From NCBI GenBank assembly GCA_027924585.1, contig BSBM01000592.1, forward strand, positions 8,440,501-8,504,500: a stretch of DNA of 64,000 nt, in the 5' to 3' direction. The DNA is from Larix kaempferi (taxonomy: Eukaryota; Streptophyta; Pinopsida; Pinales; Pinaceae). Below are positions 1 to 10,330 of this stretch, piece by piece. The notes under the pieces are model-generated. The model did not search any database and was not told where the DNA came from. It worked only from the letters and a program-made list of their open reading frames with translations. Position numbers and translations under genes: made by a program. The first letter of the stretch is position 1. Every line of letters begins with the position of its first letter.

Positions 1-1129
1 AATATGGGCATGCATGATTCCACTGCAGATTTCAAAGGAAGAAAAATTCGGGCATACAATCACAGTGAAGTGAAGATGGAAGACAAAGGTAAATGATGAA
101 TGCTCTAGCCAGCTGAAGAATTTTTTTTTCTTTGGGCAGAAATATAGGGACAGAGATCAAGCATTTTTTTCTTGAAGTCAGACAAGGCAGAAGTAGCAAG
201 TGTAAAGATATTCAAGTCTGTTTTGGGATAACTTGAAGTCCCCCTTAGCAAATCATCAACAATGAAAAGAAAAGATAAAGTAGCAGTTCAATTTCCAGTA
301 TAAAGCATCCATCTCAGAGCTGCTGCCAGAAGCTTTAAAGGAGAAATGGTCTACAAGCAAACATAGGCATATTTGAATATTTCAAGCACTTTCACAGCCA
401 TAAAAGGAGCAGATTGACAGATGGGAGGCACAACATAGGCACAACAAGAGAAAGATAATAGGGAAGTCAATTTGAAGAAATAATCACAAAGATTCAAGAT
501 TGATGAAAGAGATGCATGATTTTTATATTTAGAGGACATTCTTGCACATATATTTCAGCCAAGAAATTCAAGAGACAATCATTAGTCATGCGTGGATCAT
601 ATGAGAAGAGCATCAACATCCAGTAGAAGCAAGCAAGAAACTTTAACAAGGGCCATTGTACATCATTGGACAAACTCAGTACCTTAAAGTTCTAAATGGA
701 CAATGTGTTTGAGAAGACCAAAACGAGAAAATTAGGCAACTCCTACAGCATATCAGTTAGGGGGAGCAAATTGGTAGCAAGAACACGATGGATTAGTACA
801 CAGCCTCATCTCTGTTTCGCTTTGAAGATTACAGGACAGATTTATGCTATAACAGAAGCAAAACTCAGCAAGAAGTCTACTTGAAAGGGGGAGTGTCTAT
901 ATAGATACTTATAAAAATATTGAACATGGCAAGTGATGTACTTATGAAAAAGATTGAAGATGGAAAACAATGAAATGTCAAACTCAACAGATGCTCTTGT
1001 CAAGTAGTCAAAGTCACAATTCCTTTTAGGGTATTGTGAAGCCTTTAATGGATACTTGGCCCCTTTGTCATTAATGTCAAAGGGGGAGAGAGTTTTGACA
1101 GTATTGACATCAATGCCAACGGGGGAAAT
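1..1129 (+). mobile_element. 3' non-coding end of a Ty1/copia-like LTR retrotransposon
   Basis: This is inferred to be the internal 3' untranslated part of the element whose LTR starts at 1130. I see no RT, RNase H or integrase motifs and no convincing reading frame; the small open stretch at 696-884 matches nothing I know. Several GGGGGAG-type polypurine tracts occur (near 757, 886, 1080 and 1121). The last lies directly against the LTR and is the likely primer for plus-strand DNA synthesis. The coding part of the element would lie left of the window. Confidence 0.5.
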
Positions 1130-1158
1130 TGTTGAGTATTTGTTGGCATTGATGTCAA
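1104..1158 (+). repeat. Perfect 17-bp inverted repeat spanning the PPT/LTR junction
   Basis: TTGACATCAATGCCAAC (1104-1120) is the exact reverse complement of 1142-1158. The 21-nt loop contains the polypurine tract GGGGGAAA and the first bases of the LTR. The arms therefore bracket the point where plus-strand priming and integrase end-processing act. Confidence 0.85.
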
Positions 1159-1794
1159 CATGGGTTTGATAATAATCTTGCTACATTGATGGACATATTT
1201 GATGGGCACTTGGTACCTGTAATGAATGATGAGATTGATGGTTGCATGATGCCGGTAACTTCACACGTGGTAACTTGGGTCTTGGAACCCACACATATAT
1301 GGTTTGATGGTCCTTAGACAAGGTATATGATGATCCCTTGCATGTGGGACCTTGGGTCTTGGAATCCAAAATATGGTGTTTTGGTGTTTTGAGGACCCTT
1401 TGGTATTCTAGATGATCTTGTTACAAACATGGTTGACCACCCCTTGAGCCTTTGAAGATGTCCTTGGTTGTGGAGTCTTTCTCAAGCCAAGCAACTTGTA
1501 CTGGAAGTAGCCATCAAAAGACTTGAAGTCAATTTCTGATATCCTGAAATTAAGGGTGAAGAACCCTGCCAATGCAAGTAAGACCCTCACAAGGTAGTAG
1601 CCCTCGTCATGCCGTTTCCAACGGTAGGTGGCACGTCACGTGGTTCCTCACGGTTCATGAAATATGAATTTTTAAAGTTGGAGTACCTCATTTTATGGGT
1701 CAGCCGACCAAGCAAAAATTAAATTAAGTTTTAAATTAAAAATAAAAATTATTTTAATGAGAAGTCGGCCCAGAATTTTTGTGTGGAAATTGTG

Positions 1795-1808
1795 TATAAA
1801 TAGAGGCC
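1795..1808 (+). promoter_or_regulatory. TATA box of the copia-like LTR promoter
   Basis: TATAAATAGAGGCC is a strong plant TATA box about 665 bp into the LTR. Transcription would be expected to start about 30 bp downstream, near 1825-1835, which would mark the U3/R border. Confidence 0.6.
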
Positions 1809-2040
1809 TCACGTCCTCAATTTGGGGTGGTGAAATTCGCTGGAGTAAAGAGCTCTGATTTTCGGATTAGTTTCTGAGGCAGCTACAGTGGAGGTTCCAT
1901 CATTTTTTTGCAGACGAATTTTTGAAGATTGTTTGGGAGTCAAATCTTTGTATCTTATTTTCTCTGATTTCTGAGTGAAGAAAATGTAATGAGACAGCAG
2001 AAATTCGGTGGTTTTTAAGTCTGGTTTTTCGGATGGTTGA

Positions 2041-2118
2041 CTGAGGTAACAGCAGGAGCAGCCAACGATTTTTTGCAGACTGAGGTAGCAGCAGGAGCAG
2101 CCAGAAATTTTTTTTGCA
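2041..2118 (+). repeat. 39-bp tandem duplication inside the LTR
   Basis: Two copies (2041-2079 and 2080-2118) begin CTGAGGTA and share a GCAGGAGCAGCCA core, followed by a T-run and TGCAG. Related CAGCAG-rich fragments recur to about 2470. Confidence 0.75.
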
Positions 2119-3841
2119 GCAGTCTGATTTTTTGTTTTGTTTTTGATGCTGCCCTAACTTATTGGATAAGACAAATTTCATGGGAGCAAAGAAGTGCAAG
2201 ATCCGAATTTCCAACAGCAGATTCGTTTTATTTTCTTTTCTTTTGGACTGAGTTTTGATGGACTAAAGGAACACGTGGCAGCAGAAGAATTCTGGGTTAT
2301 TTTTGCAGCAGTCCCTTCTTCCCCTTTTTGAGCAGCAGTAGAGGAGCAGACCCAAATCTTTGAAGGATAACAATCTTTTGCAGCAGTGGACTTGTTTTGA
2401 AGGCTGTCAGTGATGGTTTGAAGTTTGAACAGCAGCACCAGTGGTTAAAGGTCTGAGTTTTTTTTTCATGAATTGCGTGGACTGAGATGGCAGCAGTCTA
2501 AGAAAACAGACCCGAATTTTACAGTCTTCATTAGCATGCAAAGACCCGAAGTTTGGTGATGAGACAGTGTTTGGTGCATAGTCCAAGTTTGGTGAATACA
2601 CAGTCCCGAAAAGGAACGAGTTCTTGTGGTTTTTACCAGCACCTAAACAGTCCTAAATTAGATGGGATGAGGTCACTCTTGTAAGTATGCACAGACCCAA
2701 ATTTGGATGCATAAACAGTTTAATGATGATGCTTGGTTGATGCCCTAGTTCCAGTGCATTGAAAGTTACACATACAGTGATGAAGGTATGTATGCTCAGA
2801 AATTTTGTGTACCCTAGAAAGCTTATACAGTGAGATGCTAGATGCACTGTGAACAGTTTTTGAAGTGATATGCAAGAAGTGTTTGTGAATATTTATGATG
2901 TGCAAGAGTGATGATGAGAAGTGGCATATACAGTGAGCATACAGAACACAGAAGTATTTGGCTCGAATACAGTCATGTTAAGGGAGCAACAGCATATTTG
3001 AAAAAGATCCAAAACCATACACAGATCATATTTTGCTTGAACTTAAAAGATGACAAAGTTCTTCATGACAGTATAGGGCCATAGGTACATAAAGGTGAAG
3101 TTGCAAGTCTGCAATAAAACTATTTTGTAGATCAAGATACAATTGAGATGGTTGATTATTGGTTGAATATGGCTATGGTATAAAGATTGATTACATAAAT
3201 ATTGACTGAAGCTAAAATAGTATATGAAGAGCATTAGGGTGCACAAAGTTGGCAGAAGTCTTGCTTTCTGATCATCAAGTGAAGGGTCTCAATTGTTTAA
3301 ACAAATTGCTGAAGTATAGACAAGACTGTAGTCTGTATGATAGTAATGAAGATGTCCTGAAACATCAAGCAAATGATTAAGTTTGTTCTCTACAACACTA
3401 ATTGATTTGATCCTGTAGAGATGAGTGAACCTCATGCAAAAGATTAAGGAGTTGCAAGTGATTTGTGATGACGGTGACATTGGTTTACAGTGACAGTTAG
3501 ATTTGACAATGAGCAGACTTCCTTGGGGTTAATACAGTCCACGGTCTTGACATCTTCCACAGCAGTAATACACATCCCAGGTGTGAAGTCCAGAGATCAT
3601 GACATCCACTGTAAGGTATAATCTTCTAGCATATTGTTGAAGAAGTGAAATGATACACAGTCACAGCTTGTACACAGTGTATGTACAGTGATTCAGTGGT
3701 ATATGTAGTGTTGTGGAAAGTAAATCTATTATGATTTACATTCTATTATGATGATGAATTGATGATATACACTATTTTGATGATACATACACAACATATA
3801 CCTATGATGGATACCACTGTATGATGATGATGCCTTGTACA

Positions 3842-3951
3842 CTATGTTGATGAATATCTGATGATCAGTGAAAGCAGCAGTAACTATGATGTATATCTAT
3901 GTTGATGAATATCTGATGATCAGTGAAAGCAGCAGTAACTATGATGTATAT
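3842..3951 (+). repeat. 55-bp tandem duplication inside the LTR
   Basis: Two essentially identical copies, 3842-3896 and 3897-3951, start CTATGTTGATGAATATCTG. Earlier degenerate TGATGAT-rich sequence (3740-3840) suggests the array grew from this simple sequence. No protein is implied. Confidence 0.9.
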
Positions 3952-4293
3952 GAGCAGATGATCTGTAGTAATGATGAGGAGATTGACGAGAGTGATGAGC
4001 AGAGATTGTCCAGCAGTGTTGATGAGCAGATCGACAAGCAGAAGTTGATTGAGCAGTAGAGGTATCTGATTGCAGCAGATTGATGACAATCAGAGATTGG
4101 CATCAAGCTTGCAAGTAGAATCTTGCACTTGAGGATTGGACTCCTCAAACAATTCTTAGTTGGAGCTAAGAAAACCAGGCTGGGTCCTGTTACAAGAGTT
4201 GGTGTTCTTTCCATCAGTTGGTGCTCTTTCCATCAGTTGGTGCTGATTGTAATCGCGAAGATTGTAGTCTTCCGTTTATCATATGAAAATATA

Positions 4294-4299
4294 AATAAA
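4294..4299 (+). terminator. AATAAA polyadenylation signal in the LTR
   Basis: AATAAA lies in an AT-rich stretch about 220 bp from the LTR end, placed where an R-region poly(A) signal would be expected. Confidence 0.4.
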
Positions 4300-4518
4300 G
4301 TTTAATATACAAATACTGTCTTGTGATGTATTTGATTCTATGTTGATAACATGCTTATGATTTATTGATTGGTGGATAAATGCTTATGTAATGATGGTGT
4401 ACTTGGTAACCTAATGCATTAACGAACTCTACTAATTGGTTGAAGTTAATAAAAAAGGAGGTTTAATTTTCCATCACACTGATTCACCCCCCTCTCAGTG
4501 TGGCCATTGTGTTCAACA

Positions 4519-5244
4519 CAACCTCACAAGCTCTTTGGTTGATAATGATAGTCTTCTGGAAGAATGGTTGTGTTAGATGCATTACTAAGGGGCAATAGTA
4601 AGGACCGTTGATTTTTCTGCAGAGCAAGAGTAATGTTATTCTGGACAGTTTATAAAATAACTTGAAATGGCTTTTGTTTTGTTTTTCTGATCTTCTTTTC
4701 TCTTGAAAACATATCATGAAAGAGTTTGAACTATAAAACATATGCACTGTTTAAGTTATCAGAGAATGTATAAATTTATTGAAATCTGTTGCCAACAAAG
4801 CCTGAAAGGGAGGGAATTTATATTTTGCTTGAAAAGGTTCTAGCCAAATGAACTTTATAGTAAAAAGTTATGCCACAACCTGCAGGTTTTGAGATTAAAA
4901 TTTGTATATGACCACAACATGCAGGTTCTATAATAAATACTAGGGATTATTTTACCCCAGAGGTTGAAAAACAACTTTTGTAGGTTAGTTTAGATTCAGT
5001 TTAGTCTAAACGCCATAGATTTTGGCGCAGGAAATCGTTTCTACATGTATGCAGGAAAAATTCCTAAAAGGTTGACAAAATGGGAAATGGGGAAATGTTA
5101 AAAAGTAAACAATGGTTTATGAAGATGCATCCACACGATAACAAAGATAGAGTACACAATCTAATTCTATGCTTGTGGATATAGGCCATAACCATTTCAT
5201 CTTCAAAAAAATTCCAAAATTAAGCTTTATTTTTTCTCTGTTAG
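4519..5244. other. AT-rich sequence between the LTR and the IST1-like pseudogene
   Basis: If the LTR end is right, the right target duplication would be CAACC (4519-4523). The N-terminal exons of the IST1-like gene should lie here. A weak trace (RV-H-L-I-like codons near 5145-5170) is visible, but I cannot define an exon. Confidence 0.4.
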
Positions 5245-6700
5245 TGTAGCATGTCCTCAGAGAACAAAATATACTGGATGCATATATTCTCATTGAAGGG
5301 TTTTGTGAGGTGATAACAGAAAGAATGTTATCAATTGAAAACCAAAAGTAAGTAAAATCCATTGTTTTATTACATGTAACATATTGCACCTTTACAATCA
5401 TTAGAGAGCATAGACACAATAAAATCTCTCTGCATTGCCTTTACTTAACACTTCTAACAGTACGTTAATTGCTTATCAACTACTTTAGGGAATGCCCCAA
5501 TTAATTGAAAAAGGCAATAGCTACTTTGGTTTTTACTGCACCAAGGTGTGCAGACTTGCCAGAGCTAAAAGAGTTTGATACAAAAAATGGAAAAGAGTTA
5601 CTGCATCTGCAGTAGAATTGTGTCCTGACTGTGGAGTCAACAGGCAGGTAGGTAGAAATAATTAGTACAGTTGTTTTAAAAGGTGACCCAGATATGCAAT
5701 TGAATTCTCTATGTACATAATTGGAACTTTTAATAGCTAGGGATGCTTTATGCAATGCTGATGGAAGTGGGGTCGCCTTTTTCCTTAGATCATTGGACAA
5801 AGGAAAGTTGTTCACCATAGTACCAATCTAAAGGTAAAAATTTGATTGATGAAAGAAATTGCCTATGAACATGATATTGAATGGAATTTTTAGGAAGCCA
5901 AGACTGCGCTGCTAAATCTATCTGAAGACATGCTGATTAGTGCATTTATTTATTATTTAGTTCATCTATATTTTCCAAGATTGGTGTCTTGGCTCGGGAA
6001 TGTACTTAAATAATTTTTTCCAGGTTCTATAATTGTCTTTAGTATGATTGTGTTGTTATAACATTCTCAAGAGTCGATATACAGAATGGATTGAAAAGGC
6101 ATTTTGAAACAAGCTTTCGAACCAGAAGATGGTACTACTCAGGGTTCAGTACCAGGAAATGAGAGACAAGATTTTTGGTGCCATCACAGTTACAAGCAAT
6201 TGCTACTGTCACATAGCAGACTTCAGGTACCTATGAGCCTTCTCCTCCAACTCCTTCACTTGATGTTAGGAACAATACTGAATAGCAATTTCAACCTTGT
6301 TCCACGCTAGGTCATGAAATTTCATCTGATGTTTTAAAATACGATTGACCACCTCTTCACGGTAATCTACACATGGAAGGTTTGAGTCCACGTCCAGCAA
6401 GAGATTCTGATCCTGACATACGGGAAGATTATTTATATGCCAGACAACAAGATGGAAGGTAAGATGAATTGCCATGATATGGCCACAAAAACTACTGCTG
6501 GGGTATTCATGGGTTTAAAACTTTAAATCAAGAAAATGTGAAATACAGGGGTATTCATGGGTTTAAAATTTTAAATCAAGAAAATGTGGAATACAGGGAT
6601 GTGACCAATGCAGCTCAATCACCTGAGTCAACTGCAGCAGTAGCTGTATGAGCTGCTGTTGATTTCGCAAAAAGTGAATCTGGGAATACAAACTAAGTTA
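5245..6700 (+). pseudogene. Decayed IST1-like (ESCRT-III-associated) gene with introns
   Basis: IST1-like proteins bind ESCRT-III subunits and help control multivesicular-body sorting; plants have many copies. Three exons are recognisable. 5245-5347 encodes HVLREQN, LDAY and IEGFCE, then an AA|GTAAGT donor. 5489-5647 starts after TTTAG and encodes K-ECP, the family motif APRCADLPEL and, one frame over, CPDCGVNRQ, ending CAG|GTAGGT. From 5789, after CCTTAG, comes LMKEIAYEHDIEW. The split lysine codon AA|G joins exons 1 and 2 as in the family. Further along, YRDVTNAAQ (about 6590) and AAVDFAKSE (6652-6678) resemble the C-terminal Ala-rich repeat. Stops interrupt several exons, a frameshift lies in exon 2 and N-terminal exons are missing, so it is a non-processed pseudogene. 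The match is from memory of the family. Confidence 0.72.
6500..6597 (+). repeat. 48-bp tandem duplication in the IST1-like pseudogene
   Basis: Copies 6500-6547 and 6548-6597 both read GGGGTATTCATGGGTTTAAA, then a similar AAATCAAGAAAATGTG segment. The duplication lies just before the YRDVTNAAQ-coding stretch and repeats the EYR codons. Confidence 0.9.
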
Positions 6701-7308
6701 GAACTAAAGATAACTCAAAAGAACTGATGCCTAAAGATGAAGACAGGTTTAAGGGATCGGGGAATATTGGACACCTGTCAATAGATTGGAAAGTGATAGT
6801 AACAACACCAGGTCTAGAATGAATGATCAACCATTTGACATTAAAATTTCAATAACAGAAATTGAGGAAATGCCATTCCCAACACTAGGTTGGTCCATCC
6901 TAGTCAAAAAGAAAGTTGCGATTTTGAAATCGATCACAGGATCACAGGATGATTTCCGATTCTGAAGAAATATCACGATATTATTATCTAGATGAACATA
7001 TCCAGTCCAGAAAAAGAAAGAAAACCTAACCGTTCCCTTCATCTCATCACTAACAGCAAGCAATTGACTCGACTGACTATTTGGACAAATAAGGGCACAC
7101 TCTTCTTTTCTTGGGTTGGTTTTGTGCAAAAAATCGTTAACCAGCCTCGCATGGGTGATGGGAAATGAGAAAGGGTCAAGGAAATGTAATTTTATTAGTT
7201 ACTTGCCTAACAAGAAAACACTACATGTAATATTCACACACGAGGAAGATTGATACTATTGCAACTAAATATAATCAATCTAAGAATTCAGATTCATTTA
7301 TTGCATAC
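6700..7308. other. Sequence downstream of the pseudogene, no clear gene
   Basis: Possible last-exon residue of the IST1-like gene on the plus strand (acidic DSEE, then RKRKK before a stop, about 6950-7030). The minus strand of the same interval is open for 100 codons (7129-6827) but matches nothing I recognise. Confidence 0.3.
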
Positions 7309-7422
7309 CTTTGGTCCATTGGTATTCTCTATCAATGCAGGATTCTCTTCATCAGCTCTCACGCTTGCACTCTGCTTCTTCTGGCCCTTGCAGTAGGTTT
7401 GGCCCTTGAGTTTAGCCTCCAT
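7309..7422 (-). CDS. Possible first coding exon of an unknown gene
   Basis: On the minus strand an ATG (7422) opens 38 codons, MEAKLKGQTYCKGQKKQ onward, ending exactly at a good donor AAG|GTATGC (GT at 7307-7308). It is lysine- and glutamine-rich and starts in gene-like codon usage. I do not recognise the protein and could not find a convincing next exon to the left, where the IST1-like pseudogene lies on the opposite strand. It may be a chance open stretch. Confidence 0.25.
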
Positions 7423-8169
7423 TTACAAAGGGGCTGCATGAAAAAAAATATTTCTATTTAGAATTGTCTGTGGAATAATAATGTATTCATTTCAAAGTTC
7501 AAAATCAAACAAGAAAAGAAAATTGAATATGTGAACGAGAACATATGGGATGAAACCGTTGTTTACCTATATTCTAGAGATTTGCAAGGGCGTCATCCGT
7601 TTACATGTTTCTGAGGTTGAGTTAATCCATAGTTAACAGACGCCAAGACTACGAGGACAATTTACCAAAAACCTATGGAAACGCAAGATTTAACTAAACA
7701 TAGTCAGAATGACCAGTTTAATAAACTTATTTAAGCGCCACAAATTTAGAGAAATCACTGTAGATCTGAGAGCATAGGTCCTGTTGTGGAAACGTCATTT
7801 GGCTGTTGCAGAGGGTCAAGTATTCTTTTGCTTCTGAGCATAAATCCTTTACAAGAAAGCTGTTGCAGTTGCAGTTGATTACCACCAGTATATATATGCC
7901 TATGTCCTCCTCCGTCACACACAGTGATAACAAACCACACAAACTAATTCAGAACAACCCAACAAGGAGTTATAGCATATAACAAAGAGATAAGGAACAA
8001 GCGAACAGACAGACAGACATAAATTAATATAGAGTTACATAAACAAATCAATATGAGGAGGGATCCTCCACACCGCATGACTCCTCTACTCTCGCGGACA
8101 GAGATAACGAAATAATTAAGAAGTTTTTCGATGTGCCCACACCCTTGAATTCCATTTATCGATTTCCTT
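7423..8169. other. Intergenic sequence, no supported feature
   Basis: AT-rich. It contains a short (ACAG)n-like run near 8010. I see no coding or RNA signal. Confidence 0.4.
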
Positions 8170-8375
8170 CATGGATGGAAAAGCAATAAAAAAAGCAGCG
8201 AGTTCGGAACGGAAAGGCAAACGAAAAAGCCACGAAAAAACCGTGAGTTCAGGGACGGAAAAGCAAACGAAAAAGCCCTAATTTTAGGGACGGAAAAACA
8301 AATGAAAAAGTCCTGATTTCAGGGACGGAAAAACAAATGAAAACGCAGTGAGTTCCGGGACGAAAAAGCGATGTT
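8170..8375 (+). repeat. Imperfect tandem array of a GGGACGGAAAA-type unit (about 45-55 bp)
   Basis: Four to five diverged units carry the core GGGACGGAAAAGCAAACGAA (variants at about 8204, 8252, 8288, 8332 and 8356), separated by GTGAGTTC-like or CTGATTTC-like spacers. It is G+A rich on this strand and has no open frame. Confidence 0.75.
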
Positions 8376-8449
8376 TGTTAGTTCGGGAATCAGGGAGAGA
8401 AAAGGGTGATTCCAGGAATGGAAAGAGCGCTTGTTCTATCCGTTGAAAG

Positions 8450-8535
8450 AAAAGCAATCGCTTGTATATATCTCAATTTTGTGGGAGAAGTTCCTCTGCT
8501 TGAGGGAATCGCCTATATATATCTCAATTTTACAT
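8450..8535 (+). repeat. Direct repeat TATATATCTCAATTTT with flanks
   Basis: Two copies (around 8465-8480 and 8515-8532) of ATCGC-rich sequence followed by TATATATCTCAATTTT. This is a short local duplication in non-coding DNA. Confidence 0.6.
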
Positions 8536-8899
8536 ACTTTCAGAATGTTTTCCTCCTTGTAGTCCCAATCCTATATGTATTGAGTCTGTCTGTGCATGAG
8601 TCCTGAGTTGATTCTGGAGGAGGGTGGAGTGCTTTGCAAAAAATCTACTGGGTTGTTCTGCTGTAGTCTGCTCTAAAAGGATTTTTGCTGGATGCCGTTG
8701 AACTGTCTTCAGCATAATGGATATCCATGGTTGCTCTCTATAATAGGGTATGTATTGCTGGCTTCTCCTTTTAATTCATGTACTAATTCATTTTTTTGAA
8801 ACTTGATCTGCTTTGATTTACATTAGTCTTGCACTTTCTAATTTCAAATACAACTTTGCCTTACCTTTATGCTATTGATACTATCTGGTTCAGGGCAAC

Positions 8900-9340
8900 T
8901 AACTCCATCTGGTTCACGGGCTTTCAACGATACTGTCTCATCAATTATCTGCACCCATCCTCAAAAATCCTCATTAGGTGATATTAGGTAGTTACTTATG
9001 CGGCCTTATATTAGGTTATATTACATAGTTACTTATACGGCCTTTCAGCGATAGTGTCTCATCAATTATCTTGTTCACGACAACTAACTGTAATCTGGTT
9101 AACGGCCTTTCAGCGATAATGTCTCATCAGTTATCTGCAACTAGCCTTGCTTTATCAACTTTGCCTTGCCTACTTTGTCCTGCCTTTCAGCGATAATGTC
9201 TCATCAATTATCTTGTTCAGTTCAGGGCAACTACCTGTATCTGGTTCACGTCCTTTCGGCTATATTGTCTCATCAATTACCTGCAACCATCCTCAAAAAT
9301 CCCTCATTCCGTGATATTACATAGTTACTTTTGTGATATT
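8900..9340 (+). repeat. Imperfect tandem array of a CAGCGATAATGTCTCATC unit
   Basis: The motif CCTTTCAGCGATAATGTC followed by TCATCAATTATC recurs five times (starts near 8920, 9041, 9106, 9183 and 9252) with spacing of 65-120 bp. It is usually preceded by CAACTAACT and ATCTGGTTCAC. A second unit, CATCCTCAAAAATCC with GATATTACATAGTTACTT, occurs at both ends of the array. Confidence 0.8.
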
Positions 9341-10180
9341 CAACCATTATGCCGCCTCTGCGAAAACCCCGTGATGCCACATGTGACCACCATGTAGTGA
9401 TGGTATCGCTCTGCTACCTCAACCTTCACATCACCCCGCCAAATTTTTTAAGCAGGGTTTATGCTTCTTCTATATCTTTTAGAGAAACAAAAGTAATACT
9501 AAATCGTACAGTACATATTGATATCAGTTAATGAATAGTTTACTTTAATATAATTGCAAGAAGACGACAAATAGTTTACGATGTATTTTTAAATGTATAT
9601 ATATGTGCTTTTCGTAATTTGGACTTGACATGCCATGTACTCACCATACTTTTACATCAATATATATATATAAACCAAATTAATATATATGTTTTTTACA
9701 TTTTACATTAATTTAATTGGTTTTTTATTACTTTATATTTATATGTTTTTTTAATTGTTTTTATTTTACTCAATAATTACGAATCCACTCTTTAATCTTT
9801 GTATCTAAGCCTTTTTTCATTCCAATTTTCTTCTAGCATGCATTAGTAATATATTCGTATGTTTTATTATTAATTTTTAAAAATGTAAATATGAAAGATA
9901 TATATTTTTAAATATATATGTTTTATTACTACTTGTTATTTTGATGTTAATTTATTTTACAAAATTTATATTCATTATAACAAAATATTAATATTTAATT
10001 AACATATCATAATTACTATTAATTAGTAAATTTATAAATATAACAAAAGATTAATGATTACTATTTTGGATCTTTTTAAAATGTGGTGCTTTATTAGTTG
10101 AAAGGCTTAGTGGTGTTTAAACTTATATCTATGTTTAGAAGAATATGCATCAATTTATTGAGGTAGTTTCTTTTTATTTT
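9341..10180. other. Very AT-rich spacer before the purine block
   Basis: Long A/T runs with TATATA stretches (for example 9660-9672) and no open frame of note. The composition changes abruptly at 10181. Confidence 0.5.
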
Positions 10181-10224
10181 GGAGGAGGGATGAGGGATGA
10201 GGGACGAGGGGAAGGCAAAAGGGA

Positions 10225-10330
10225 AGGAGGGGGGGAGGGGGGAAGGCACGCGGAGGAGGGGGGAGGGGAGGGGGGAAGGCACGCGGAGGAGGGGGGAGGG
10301 GAGGGGGGAAGGCACGCGGAGGAGGGAGGC
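10225..10330 (+). repeat. 33-bp tandem repeat at the left end of the purine block
   Basis: Three copies marked by GGCACGCGGAGGAGG at 10245, 10278 and 10311 (period 33). The C-containing GGCACGC core makes the copies easy to register within the G/A background. Confidence 0.9.

Larger units (their letters stand above)
1130..4518 (+). mobile_element. 3' (or solo) LTR of a copia-like retrotransposon, about 3.4 kb
   Basis: The LTR starts TGTTGA (1130) and ends TCAACA (4513-4518), giving a 6-bp inverted terminus with the canonical TG...CA. A polypurine tract lies directly upstream. No TGGTATCAGAG-type primer site follows the right end, so it is a 3' or solo LTR, not a 5' LTR. Inside are a TATA box (1795) and an AATAAA (4294), so U3, R and U5 can be roughly placed. 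The middle is rich in CAGCAG-type and short duplicated motifs. The second LTR and left target duplication are outside the window, so the ends rest on termini alone; 3.4 kb is long for a copia LTR. Confidence 0.65.

Noticed and set aside
2037-2438. Overlapping small frames on both strands in the left LTR
   Set aside because: They follow CAGCAG-like simple repeats inside U3-R-U5 and have no homology that I can recognise.
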